Source: Stromatinia cepivora
Taxonomy: Eukaryota > Ascomycota > Leotiomycetes > Helotiales > Sclerotiniaceae
DNA: 64,000 nt
Reading direction: 5' to 3'
Assembly: GCA_014898415.1 (NCBI GenBank)
Contig: RCTD01000026.1
Coordinates: 496,001 to 560,000, forward strand
Positions 32,217 to 43,291 of the stretch are shown here, in pieces. Numbering within the stretch: position 1 is the first letter of the stretch; each line of letters begins with the position of its first letter. The translations under genes were made by a program, and so were the position numbers. A model generated the notes under the pieces. It was given only the letters and a program-made list of their open reading frames with translations. It had not been told where the DNA came from and did not search any database.

Positions 32217-34067
32217 ACGTGGTTTATCACCGGGTCGCCAATATCACCGGGTCGCCACTTTTTATACTATTCAATCACTTCAATTTCAACACATGATATT
32301 TCAACGAATTATTATGGAAATATTATCAAAAGAAGCCCAAATCATTTTAATTATTAAAATTATTCGTAAATCTAAAAATCTATCAATTACTAAAACTACA
32401 AAACTCTATATAATACTTCGATCTATACTACACGATAGAATTAACAATCGAAGCAATCAAATAAAGATTCGAATAAATAATCATAAAATTATAGAATTAA
32501 AAGAAAAAGTGATTATTCAATATATACTCGATATAAATTCAAAAGGATTTCCATCTAAATTGAAGAATATAAAAGATATAATGAATTATATTCTTGAATC
32601 GAGAAATACAAAATATATTGGAAAGTTCTAAATATATCGATTCGTAAAACATCGAATCAAATTAAAGATACATTTTAATTATATTTATGATTTTCAAAAA
32701 ATTCTTTACGAAAATCTTAAACTCATTGAAGAGTAGTTTCGATTGGTTACGAATATACAAACGAAATACAACATTTTGGATAACGATTTTTATAATTTCG
32801 ATGAAACAGATTTTATAATAAGGATTATATATATAATAATGATTATTATTAATGCTAAAAGATACAACAGAAGTAAATCAGTATAATCAAACAATCGAGA
32901 ATGGATTATAATAATAATATATAGAAATGAAGAAAATGAAATTATTCCCCTATTTCTAATAGTTCAAAAACAAATTCATTTCTTTAATTAGTATATCGAA
33001 ACAAATCTTTCTATAAAATAGATTATTAAATCTATATCTAATAGATAAACAAATAATAAAACAGATTTAGAATAATTGAAATACTTCAATAAATACATTA
33101 AGAATCAAAGAAAGAGTAAATATCGAATATTGATATTAAATAAATATAAAAATTATGAATCAATAACTTTTCAAGTATATTACAAAAAAAACGATATTAT
33201 ATATTTACATTTATCATTATATTCAAATCATTTAACTCAACTATTTGATATTAACTGTTTTAATAATCTAAAACATTCATATAATAATCAAATTAATGAA
33301 TTTATCAAAGCATATATCAAATATATTTCGAAGATTGAATTCTTTATAGCTTTTAAAACTATATACAAAAAATCAATTATTTCTCAGAATATAAAAGCAA
33401 GATTTTGAGAAACAAATTTAATTCCATTTAATCCTGAAATTATACTTTCGAAATTAGATATTCGAATTTATATATTTACCCCTCCCTTTTTCGATTTAAA
33501 TTAATAAATCTTTCAAATCCTTTATAATCCAATAGAAGTTCTTTTTCAATCAATATTAATTAAATCTTAAATAACTTATCATCAATCAAATTCTTCTATA
33601 CTTATATTCGAAACTATATTAATTCTAATTAAAGATATAAAAAGATTAATTTATAAGAATACACTTTTGAATACAAAGAATTATATACTTCAAACAGTAA
33701 ATAAAATATTAAACAAATATCGATATACAAAAAAAACTCAATTATATCAAAAAGAAATATTCATTAAACAAAAGACTTTTGATATATTATCTTAGTAAAA
33801 GATTGATATTCAAATTCAATATAATAAATATCAAAAAAAAGGGAATTCTAATAGAAAAACATCTTTTAATTGATACTATAGTAAATACAGAAAGATAGAA
33901 TATAATATAAGAATTTGTTAAAATAATATAATAAATCCTAGATTATTAGATTCTTAATAGTTTTAATCAATTGATTTAATTGTTATTGAATAATATAGAT
34001 TTAAAATGATTGAATAGTATAAAAAGTGGCGACCCGGTGATATTGGCGACCCGGTGATAAACCACGT
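32217..34067 (+). mobile_element. Fot1/Pogo (Tc1-mariner superfamily) transposon with intact inverted repeats
   Basis: 1,851 bp bounded by identical 61-bp inverted repeats (ACGTGGTTTATCACCGGGTC...), each holding two copies of ATCACCGGGTCGCCA, and flanked by TA at 32215-32216 and 34068-34069. This is the classic layout of fungal Fot1/Pogo elements, which move by a cut-and-paste transposase. It lies in the RNase H of Y. The interior is heavily RIP-mutated and the transposase is broken. Confidence 0.95.
32293..33560 (+). pseudogene. Fot1/Pogo transposase, RIP-inactivated
   Basis: ATG at 32293 opens a 112-codon frame with the N-terminal helix-turn-helix (psq/CENP-B type) region 'KEAQIILIIKIIRK' and 'IIQYILDINSKGFPSKLKNI'. 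The DDE core follows in pieces: first Asp in 'FYNFDETDF' (codon 32800-32802). Frame 33076-33408 holds the block usually 'LVLDGHESH', here 'LILNKYKNY' with the second catalytic Asp changed to Asn at 33139-33141. It also holds the third Asp in 'SNHLTQLFDINCF' (33247-33249), then 'EFIKAYIKYISKIEFFIAFK'. 'NLIPFNPEIILSKLDIRI' follows after a TGA. A usual length would be about 500 residues. Confidence 0.93.
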
Positions 34068-34249
34068 TAGATCGATTATCAATCTTTTCTTTTGAATTGA
34101 ATTTAGTTTTGTAAGACAATTGTAAAATGATTTCGAATTTGTATATATGATTAATAGTATTTTCTATTTTAATAATATGCTTTCAATAATATTTTTGAAT
34201 GCTATATTAATATCGAATTCTAAGATTATATTGTAAAGTTCTGATATTA

Positions 34250-35087
34250 GTATATTTCTAATGATTCTTTTGTATTTAACGGATAATCAATGAATTAGAT
34301 TCGTTTTGTTGTTTTTATTTATTAATACGATAATATATCCGATTTGCGAAAATAAGTTTCGATTGTTAATAAATGATATATCTATGAATACCACTAGTTT
34401 CAGTGAATCGAGATCAAATAATACGAATTTCAATTTTTTGATTGAATTGTTTATTTGTTATTGGATTGTTTTATTTATCAGTTTTGTATCTTTTTTTTGG
34501 GGTTGATAATCTGAGTAACAAAAGAAAAAGCGAATGATACTTTTGATTGATATATTATTGAAATGTAAACTTTTTTTGTATATTAAGCAATATATTGATT
34601 CTTTGGAATTATATTTTTTTGAATTTTGTTTTTTGTATTATAAATATCGATTAATTGTATTTTGATGAATTATAGATTTGTATATTATTTTTCTTGATTG
34701 ATATAAATAAAATCGTTATTTGTTTAAATGATAACAATTCTATTGAATTTGAGGGGGTTTTTGAATGATAAAATTTCTTGATTCTTTATAAAAAACTTTA
34801 TATTCTCAAATTCTTTTTGTTTTTTATTTACAAATATTTTATTGATTATAATAATTATATTATTTGTTTGAAATTTTATTAATTCAAATACTTTGTTTTT
34901 TTGTTTGATATATATTAAACAAGGATTATAGATTGATTAGATCATTTAAAGTATAATGAGTTAATGATTATGATAAATACCAAATCAATGATTTTCAGCC
35001 TCTAGTATACTATATAATGATTTGATTATTCATAATAGTATTCCCTTTAGGAATTCTATTTCCTTAAATAATTGGATATAGAATAAT
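34250..35087 (-). pseudogene. Reverse transcriptase of copia element Y (C-terminal half)
   Basis: Minus-strand frame: 'SIYNPCLIYIKQKNKVFELI' followed by 'FQTNNIIIIINKIF' (the catalytic box, usual 'LQTDDTLFLAD', both Asp changed to Asn), 'NPLKFNRIVI', 'YINQEKQYTNL'-type and 'IPKNQYIA', ending 'FAFSFVTQIINP' (usual 'F-D-L-S-F-A-A-Q-V'). The N-terminal part continues through 45633-45747 into 51232. The plus-strand frame at 34306-34506 is a shadow of this. Confidence 0.82.
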
Positions 35088-35396
35088 TGTCACGGAAAGC
35101 CCTGTGATCCCCTGTATCTTATGAAGGATCAAAGCGTATACTTTTCAATCGGAATGAAGGATCTACTAATCTTTATCAATCTACCAATTGATAAGATAAT
35201 CCTAATATACTAATAAATAAAGATCTAGTTTAATTAAAGTATATATCGGTTAAATAATTATTCATTTGTTCTATATATATAGTTTTTGATTTATATAATT
35301 AAGAGCAAATTATTCAATTCTTTTATTTTATTAATTATATGTATTATTTATTCCCCGATCCCTGAAAATGCTTTATAATTATATTATCCCATGATA
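35088..35396 (+). repeat. 5' LTR of X3
   Basis: 309 bp, TGTCACGGAAAGCCC to CCATGATA. More A/T-shifted in its second half than the solo copy at 31182. The sequence after it begins GTTATAAACCTG, similar to the start of the internal region of copia A and B. Confidence 0.92.
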
Positions 35397-36943
35397 GTTA
35401 TAAACCTGATAACTTTTAAATCTATATAACTTTTTATTTAGTAATTATTGAATACTCAAAGGATCATTCTTAAAAATATTATTCTTATTTTATTTATAAT
35501 TTAATATTTATATTAATTCAATTATCTTTATTTAATATAATAAAGAATCAAAATGATCTTTTTTTTATAATCTATACTTAATAATCAGAGTGGTATTTAT
35601 GCTTAAAAAATAAATATCAAGTTCAAGGAATCTAGAATTCAATCAATCCAAAGAACGATTTGTTTGTTTCTATATCAGCAATATCCATTTTAAATTTTGA
35701 TTTGATGAATGAATCTATCTATTTTCAAATCGATTGATTTTTAATTAAATCATTTATTTTATTTTCTATTATTGATTTTCAAGTCAAATATGATTAAAAG
35801 AAACAAATTTAATATCAAAAGGAATTCTCGGAATATTTTGTAACGATCCAATTCAAAAAAGATATAAATAGAAATATAAAGATAAAAGATTCTGATAATA
35901 ATATATCGGGATCTATTCTTAATAGATTTATTATTCTATTTTTAATTATCTTTCAAGAAATCTTTTTTGAGTTTGTTTTTTTTTAATTGGAATATCGATA
36001 TTGATAATAAGAATATGTGTAGAATTATAAAGCTTTTTATAATATTTACAAATAGATCGAATCATTAATTGATTAAATATATTTTATAAAACTATTTATT
36101 TTTAATTAGGGTATTATAGTTCTTTTATTTAAGATAATCATTAATATATTTAAAAGGAAGCTTGTATTTATAATAACTATTGTCAAGCTTGTAATACTAC
36201 AAAAATATCAATCTGTTTTAATACAAATTTTGTTCGGTAGAATTGATTCTATTAAATAATATAAAGATTGGATTATAGCTTATATTAAAGCTTTTGTATA
36301 CGAGATTATTGAGATATAGGATAAAATCGTTATTAATACTTTTCTACAAATTATTAGTATCAGAATGCTTTCAATCTAAACAAATATTATAATTATATCA
36401 ATCGAAATGAATAATCAATTTGGATTATTTAATCTTTTATTTAAGTAATTTAGAGATGTTTTTGAAGGATTAGTTTTCCAAGATTCTATTTTCTTAAAAG
36501 TTAAAAGAGAAATATATTCTATATTTATTTTTTCTCAAAATAATAAAAAGTTTAAAAAGAATAAAAAAAATATCAATTCTAGAAATAATTAAAGGATCAA
36601 AAAGATCTGGGAATATTCTTATAGAACCAAATCTAAATGAAATAATGGAATTAATTATAATTATATTATTTATAATTGTAAAGCCATAAAGTTAATATTC
36701 ATTGGAAGAATTAATTCATTATTCAAAAGGGTATTTAATGAAAATGAATTATAAATAATTAAGGATCGAATAAGATCATATTTATAAAAGCAATTTCATT
36801 TTGATTAAATCAAAAGGAAATGAATGAAAAATTCTATTGATCCTTCAGAATCTTTAATCAATATTACTATCTTAAATACTCGATACAATTAATTAAAGGT
36901 ATACTTTATAATAATAAAAATATATTATTTATGCAATAATACT

Positions 36944-37210
36944 TTGCTTGATAATTATAATATTATACATATCATGAATAATATATCTCTATTGAATGAT
37001 CATCGATATCGATTATCCGATTTTAATGATTTTGTAAAAATAAGAATTTCCAGTTTCCAAATCCTAGAATATAGGGTTTATATTATCAAAGGGATTATCA
37101 AGAGAAAAGGTTATTCTAATAATGATCTAATCTTGAATAATATAGTATTTATTTCTGGCTTTCATATTAATATTATTTCGGAGGTTCGATTGAAGAAAGC
37201 TGGTCTGTAA
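36944..37210 (+). pseudogene. X3 protease/pre-integrase region
   Basis: An 88-codon frame. 'LDNYNIIHIMNNISLLNDHR' corresponds to the copia protease active-site region (usual 'D-S-G-A-[ST]-x-H-[MV]-x-x'), with the aspartate decayed to Asn. 'NNIVFISGFHINIISEVRLKKAGL' matches the usual 'NVLYVPGFHTNLISLSRLRKKG' that precedes the pre-integrase zinc-binding domain. It is followed by broken integrase sequence to about 38380. Confidence 0.75.
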
Positions 37211-38383
37211 TTCTCAGAATATAATTGTATTCTTTGTAAAGAAGATCATACAAATAGTATAATAATTATTTAATATATTTATACTGAAAATTTTATATTC
37301 TTAGAATACAAATCATTTTTTATTTATTTGAATATTCTTTTATTTATTTTTATAAATAATTTTTCTATAATATATTTAACAATAAACAGAAAAATAAACA
37401 AAGTATTTTATTGTTTTTACGATCCATCTTTTCTAAAAGAAGATATAAATGAAATATAATATAAATATTTTGAATATTTAAATAAGGAAGTTTTTGAATA
37501 TTTAATATTTACAATACAAAATATCAAAATAAAAGGTATCATTTATTTCAATTGTATTGATTATGTTTATATTTATATAAAACAAATCATTTTTTGTATT
37601 CTAAGTAATTGTTAATTATTTCGGCTTTTTTACAAAATCTAATAAAATCTTTTTGATTTCGATAAAGGATATAATAATATATTATGGTTTCTATTAATCA
37701 AAGAAATATATTATAATAAAATCTTTTTATATTCAATTTATTATAAAATATATAATAAAGTATTTGTAATTATCTAAAGCTTTGTAATCTGGGTTTATTA
37801 TAAATACGGCTTAGTGATTATAATAATCAAATAGGATAATGATATATTTATTATTGGAATTATGGAAGCAATATTATTTGAGAAATGGATTAAATAAGAA
37901 GATATCAAATTCGAGTTATCTTTATCTTATATATATGAATTCAATAGAGGATCAAAATATATAGAACAAAAAATAGTTATAAAATAGATAAAAATGCGGA
38001 TTATAATAAGTTTATTAAATAAATTGTAAATGGAAATGATATAAGTTATTATTTATTTATATAATATAAGTTCTTTAAAGATTAAATCCTTTAAATTGTT
38101 TAATAAAATATTTGATATATGATTCTATAATTATCTTTACAAAGATAATTCCTTATTTGTAAAGAAAATATCTAATGATCTTTATTTCAATTGGAACAGA
38201 ATCTATAGGTATAAATATTAAATTTACTTTTTGAATAAGAATAGAGAAACTGGAATTAATAGGAAATGGTATAAAATCAATCCTCGAATATATATTGAAT
38301 ATTTAATAGGCTATATTCTAGGTATATTGATTTATTATATATAAATATTCAAGTTTGATAGAGTTATTAATATTCGAAATATA

Positions 38384-38761
38384 ATGTTCAATAAGGAATT
38401 CGCTTATTATATTGATTCTATTAATCGAATAATCGATATTTATATGATAGAAGAGTTTAAACCATTTGCTAGAACTCTTGATCTACAAAATCATATCGAA
38501 ATGAACAAAACAATCATTCAAAACGAAAACAATCATAAAGACTTCACTCATCTACCTATTTTCACAAATCGAAAAACCCTTAACTCATCTATCAAGTATA
38601 TTTCAAATCTACTACCTACAAACGAACTAATCTCGAAGATAAATATAGATCTGAAAAATAATAATGGAAATAAAGAAATCGATCTAGAACTATCCAATTT
38701 ATCTAATTCTTTAGATGATAAAAATAAAACATATAATAAAGATATACAAATATTAATCGAT
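38384..38761 (+). pseudogene. X3 post-integrase linker, cut by the LTR3 element
   Basis: The preceding 'FDRVINIRNIMFNKEF' is the usual end of the copia integrase region ('R-V-x-x-x-R-D-V-x-F-[ND]-E'). The frame then gives an acidic polar linker ('MNKTIIQNENNHKDFTHLPI') shared with X1 (14470-14778) and X2 (63413-63721). The coding sequence is cut at TCGAT (38757-38761) and resumes at 41034; the last residues of the open frame past 38761 come from the LTR3 insertion. Confidence 0.75.
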
Positions 38762-38952
38762 TGTTACGAACCTCAACTACGAAACTAAGGCTAGCCGAAA
38801 GCGGGCCGAATTGTACGCTAGTTTGAAGAGTTTTCACCTATATAGAGGGGAATTCTTCGATACCATTTTAGAAGAAGTAATGAAAAGTTTTGATTCTAAA
38901 CCCAAACCTACTGTTATTCGAAATTAACCGATTCTTTGCTGTGATTCTCACA
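38762..38952 (+). repeat. 5' LTR of the LTR3 element
   Basis: 191 bp, TGTTACGAACCTC to GATTCTCACA. A TATA-like CCTATATAGAGG lies near 38838 and would drive transcription. The LTR holds a 54-codon open frame, also present in the 3' LTR. Confidence 0.93.
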
Positions 38953-39019
38953 ATTCTTTTCATTCACCCTTGAGAGCAACTCGTCGGTTAATTTTGGGAA
39001 TAACCTCATTTTTTTGATT

Positions 39020-39215
39020 CATTCGAACCTTCGAAAAACCTTCGAAATTTACCTTCAAAATACATATAAATTTGATCTCAAAACGAACCTTCGAAAAACC
39101 ATTCAGAATATTATCGAAAAACCTTCGAAAACCCTTCGGAATTTACCTTCAAAACACATACGAATTTGACCTCAAAACGAACCTTCGAAAACCCTTCGGA
39201 ATATTGTCGAAAACC
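39020..39215 (+). repeat. GAACCTTCGAAAA-type tandem repeat inside the LTR3 element
   Basis: Two long units of about 95-105 bp, each with GAACCTTCGAAAA, TTTACCTTCAAAA and TTTGA(T/C)CTCAAAACGAACC. The 131-codon frame 39072-39467 runs through it and encodes a Lys-rich repetitive peptide; I do not regard it as an established protein. Confidence 0.75.
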
Positions 39216-39438
39216 TACCAAAAATACCACGAAAAACCTTCGAAGCAAGAAAAACAAGAAAAAGGAATTGAAAAGATTTATTCGAAAGATATGAATATGA
39301 TATACGAACCGAACCCTACCCTATTTTACGAAATTCGAAAGCGAATCCTTAAATCACACAAATCATTCAAACAAAAGGACGAAAAAACGAAAGTATATGG
39401 AAAAACCTTCGAAACCCCATCGGAAAAGTTGAAGATAT

Positions 39439-39600
39439 TGAAGTTGAAGATATTGAAGTTGAAATGATGATAATGAAGCCTTTGGTATTACCCTTGAGGA
39501 GTACAATGAGCGGATTTATAATGATGATGATGAAGCCTTTGGTATTATCTGTAAGGAGTACAATGGTATTATCCTTAAGGAATACAATGAGCGAATTCAT
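39439..39600 (+). repeat. Short tandem repeats (GAAGATATTGAAGTT and GAAGCCTTTGGTATTA)
   Basis: Two copies of GAAGATATTGAAGTT are followed by two to three copies of a 40-60 bp unit with ATGATGAAGCCTTTGGTATTA and AGGAGTACAATG. Frames on both strands result from the periodicity. Confidence 0.7.
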
Positions 39601-40009
39601 ATGTGATACTAGCCGCATTTCTGTTTCAAACAGAACCCTGACGGAATGCTTGAAGCCTCTTCCCTTTGACGGAATGCCAGGCCTTTTCTAAAAGGAGGGG
39701 TGAAGCTAGCCCTTGTGTGATTCTAGAGGATCATTAGTGAAAACTAGTGAAAACTGGTTGCAAATAATCGGATCCACATCGGAAAGCTAGTATATTAACT
39801 GAAGACGAAACAGTATTTATACTGGAGTCATCATTTTTTGATGCAAATTTAATGGTATTAAGGGATATAATATATTTATATTTCAGATTTCAAAAGAAAA
39901 AGCAAATTGAAAACCCCCCCCCCTTTTATTATTTTACCGAACCTACAGGATCATTGAAATCGACAAGGACGTCGATCCAAAAAAGGGAGGCATTAATATC
40001 CCCTACTTA

Positions 40010-40390
40010 TTGAATCGAAAGCATACTAAATCGAAAGCATACCGAATCCAAATCAAAAGCATACCGAATCCAAATCGAAAGCATACCAAATCGAAAGCAT
40101 ACCAAATCGAAAGCATACTAAATCGAAAGCATACCGAATCCAAATCAAAAGCATACCGAATCCAAATCGAAAGCATACCAAATCGAAAGCATACCAAATC
40201 GAAAGCATACTAAATCGAAAGCATACCGAATCCAAATCAAAAGCATACCGAATCCAAATCGAAAGCATACCAAATCGAAAGCATACCAAATCGAAAGCAT
40301 ACTAAACCAAAAGCATACCGAATCCAAATCGAAAGCATACCGAATCCAAATCGAAAGCATACCGAATCCGAATCGAAAGCATACCTATCG
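40010..40390 (+). repeat. GAAAGCATACC(G/A)AATC minisatellite with higher-order units
   Basis: 16-bp (GAAAGCATACCAAATC) and 22-bp (GAAAGCATACCGAATCCAAATC) units alternate in a pattern that itself repeats about every 92 bp, three times. Long frames on the minus strand (40003-40527) and on the plus strand are by-products. Confidence 0.92.
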
Positions 40391-40654
40391 AAATCGTATC
40401 GAAATCGTACCAAAATCGAATTGAAAGTGGATCGAAAATGAATATACATACAGGGGTTTTTAAATGATATTGAAGAGTTTTCAAAGAAATGAGAATGCTG
40501 AACTTCATAAAATGAAGATATAGGCATTATAATTTCATTATTGGAGGAATTATTATAGATTTAATCGTTGTATGGAATTCTCCATTAGAATTTCAGCTCG
40601 GCCGACTATTGTAGAGTAGGAATGGAGGAATTAAAAGAGTTGAAAGGATCTACG

Positions 40655-40760
40655 ATGGTTCTACGAAAAGGCATACAATACAATACAATGGTTTTACGAA
40701 AAGGCATACAACACAATATCGATGGTTTCACGAAAAGGCATACAATACAACATCGAATGA
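40655..40760 (+). repeat. Three copies of an ACGAAAAGGCATACAA repeat
   Basis: Units of about 33 bp, ATGGTT(C/T)(T/C)ACGAAAAGGCATACAA, near 40656, 40689 and 40724. Part of the LTR3 element interior. The 128-codon frame 40622-41008 crosses from here into the 3' LTR. Confidence 0.8.
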
Positions 40761-40842
40761 TATTAGTTTTGATTGGATATTTCAACTTAAATGGTTTCAT
40801 TTCACAGGCTTTCGAGGACGAAAGCCTCGGAAGGGAAGGCTC

Positions 40843-41033
40843 TGTTACGAACCTCAACTACGAAACTAAGGCTAGTCGAAAGCGGGCCGAATTGTACGCT
40901 AGTTTGAAGAGTTTTCACCTATATAGAGGGGAATTCTTCGATACCATTTTAGAAGAAGTAATGAAAAGTTTTGATTCTAAACCCAAACCTACTGTTATTC
41001 GAAATTAACCGATTCTTTGCTGTGATTCTCATA
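40843..41033 (+). repeat. 3' LTR of the LTR3 element
   Basis: 191 bp, differing from the 5' LTR by AGCC/AGTC near 40874 and by the last bases (TCTCATA against TCTCACA). Followed by duplication TCGAT. Confidence 0.93.
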
Positions 41034-43200
41034 TCGATCCTTTCATTAAAGAAACTAAAGAAACCGATTCTTTTATTAAAAGATAATTATATCTCGTAGA
41101 TAAAGATATTGATATTGTTCAAGAAAATACTTATAATAATAATATGGATCCCGATTTCATCGAATATATTAATATAAGAAATATAAAGTATAAATCTATT
41201 AATTATATTATTGATATTCTTTATGGTATATACAAAAGTGATCCAAAAACTGCTCTAATCAATCAATCTCAATATTCCAAAAGAAAGTATATATATTGGA
41301 ATAATCAATTAGAATATTCAATAAAGGAAATCCAATCATTATAAAGATTATTATACTCTATATATTCATTTGATCGATTTATAAAGGATTTATGGATTTA
41401 TGATCTCGAATAGATATCTAAGAGAACTTGTATTATAAGGATTGAAATATTTAGGATTCAGATCAATCTGTTTGAGTTTCAAATATACAATTACTATTCG
41501 GAGTTATTTCTCTTCCGGGAATTATTTAACTTTTATATCCTAAAACAATTAATATATATACAAAGGTAATTATATATATAATAATATCATCAAAGAAACA
41601 ATCTCAATATTGGATTCTATATAAGAATCATTATATTTCAAAGGATAAACTTAATAGAATTACTTTATTTAAACAATTTTTATTCTATATTTTAATCTAA
41701 TCAATAAAGAATAAATGATATAAAGGAATATTCTCAATTTGTAATAATTCACAATATAATCATTACTGGAATTGAAGCAAAATTATTATTATCTTCTATT
41801 TGATCTATAATCAATAAATTATAAATAATATTATTTCCTCGAATTTATATATTTACAACTCCAAAATTACCTCGTTTTATTACCAATTAAAAAATCATTA
41901 AATAAAATATTAATTCAAATAAGATTACAATTTTAAGGTTAATAATCTTAAGATTAGGAAAACTTAATATAAAATCGATTTTGGATCGAAATCTACAAAA
42001 CTGATCCCTTTTCAATGGATATTTATATATAAATATAATAATCAAAAGCTAATTATTCACTGCCATTTATATTTAATAATATAAAAAGATCTCCAGATTA
42101 AGAATATTATTGAAATTATTTATATTGTTATATTAGCAAATTGATCATTCCAAATCGTAATAGTAATTATCGTTAAATACAATTTTGAAATAAAGTAATA
42201 CAATATAATCAATACTTTTATTAATATTCTATATAATTCTTTCAATATTTCAATTGTATATTATTTATTTGATGAATATAAAATCCTAAATAAAAATGTT
42301 ATGATTGATCGAGCTTTATATAATTTATAAGATTCCTTAATTATATAATTTAGGAATTTCATTTAGATATTCGAAAAACTAGATTTAATATAATATAAAA
42401 AGGAATTGTATTTATATATTAATCCAAAATATATTATTATAATTCTTTTCTTTGTAAATAATATTTAGATTATTTATTATAAAAAAAACGAATCAATTAC
42501 CATAAAAATTATTAAAGAAATCAAAACTGTATATAAACTATAAGATCTAGAAAACACTAAATAATTTTTAGATATATATATATTCTATAATCGATTCAAA
42601 AAAAAACTATAATTAATTCATAATATATATATTGAAAAGATTATTAAGAAATTCAAAGCAACAAATAGGACAATAAGTATACCATTTCTGATAATAATAT
42701 TTCGGAAAAATCAGGATTAAATTTTTATATATATTATAAAAATATATCAAGAGAAAATGAACTTAATATTATATATTATAATTATTATAAAAGCGGATAT
42801 ATCATTTATTGTTTTGTAATTGAATTATTATTTGATTAATTTATCAAATGATTATATGAAAACGATCGATTATTGTTTATAATATTTATGGAATATAAGA
42901 TATCTTGTGATCCAATATAATAATGATCAAATATTACAATTTCTTGTTTTCTTAGATATTTCTTTTATGGATGATCCAGATATTTATTGATTATTTTAAA
43001 GATATGTTTAATTGTATAAAAAGTATTCAAATAAAACATTGTAATTATCTTGATTATCGAAATAAAGCTTTTCAAAATCGAATGTATATTAAAAGAAATT
43101 ATAACAATTTTATATTTTTTAAAAGAAATCGATTTAATAGTAAAAAAGCCTATAATAATCTTTTATAACAATCAATAAGCGATTAAATTGATGATTAATA
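41034..43200 (+). pseudogene. X3 copia reverse transcriptase and RNase H (broken)
   Basis: After the linker (frame 41144-41344), 'STKLIPFQWIFIYK' (41990-42030; usual 'IP(F/L)KWVF') opens the RT. 'DRALYNL' (usual 'K-A-L-Y-G-L-[RK]-Q-[SA]') lies near 42310, and the catalytic box near 42455 reads F-F-V-N-N-I with both aspartates lost to G-A changes, followed by 'DLENTKQFLDI' (usual 'D-L-G-x-x-x-x-F-L-G'). RNase H traces ('ISFIVL', 'LDISF') run to about 43170. Stops are TAA, TAG and TGA. Confidence 0.82.
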
Positions 43201-43291
43201 AGAACAAATGGATTATTACAAAATTATATTATATTGATATTCAAAATATATAATTATATCAAGAATATTCAAAAGGGAATTTTTATATAAT

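Larger units (their letters stand above)
31821..34249 (-). pseudogene. RNase H of copia element Y (split by Fot1/Pogo)
   Basis: The minus-strand frame 'RNILISELYNIILEFDINIA' (usual 'R-S-V-L-A-S-E-L-Y-A-M') leads into 'LLIIYTNSKSFYNCLTKLNS' (usual 'CTDSKSLYDCL') up to the Fot1 insertion at 34068. The remainder lies at 32216-31821. The catalytic Glu is kept, and the Asp of the TDS motif is Asn. Decay is by transitions. Confidence 0.8.
38762..41033 (+). mobile_element. Young non-autonomous LTR retroelement (LTR3 family)
   Basis: Direct 191-bp LTRs at 38762-38952 and 40843-41033 differ at only about two sites, and the target duplication TCGAT (38757-38761, 41034-41038) is perfect. The 1.9-kb interior has no protease, integrase or reverse transcriptase; it consists largely of minisatellites, a C9 run (39917-39925) and short frames. 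A purine tract (GGAAGGGAAGG) precedes the 3' LTR. It must be moved by another element's enzymes. It shows little RIP although it sits in heavily mutated X3, so it arrived late. Confidence 0.92.

Noticed and set aside
30585..34149. Simple 700-bp tandem duplication
   Set aside because: Better explained as insertion of copia Y into the RNase H of a related copy, because the repeat boundary is exactly an LTR end and the frames read as RNase H.
38762..38788. C-terminal end of the 38384-38788 frame
   Set aside because: The last residues are encoded by the inserted LTR3, not by the copia linker; the real continuation starts at 41034.
40003..40527. Overlapping minus-strand frames encoding repetitive 'CFRFGMLSIWIRYAFDLDS' peptides
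   Set aside because: They follow the 16/22-bp minisatellite, are open in several frames, and have no non-repetitive domain.
39020..40760. Regularly spaced repeats considered as a CRISPR array
   Set aside because: Units are contiguous or degenerate without unique spacers of constant length, lie inside an LTR element, and the window is eukaryotic.
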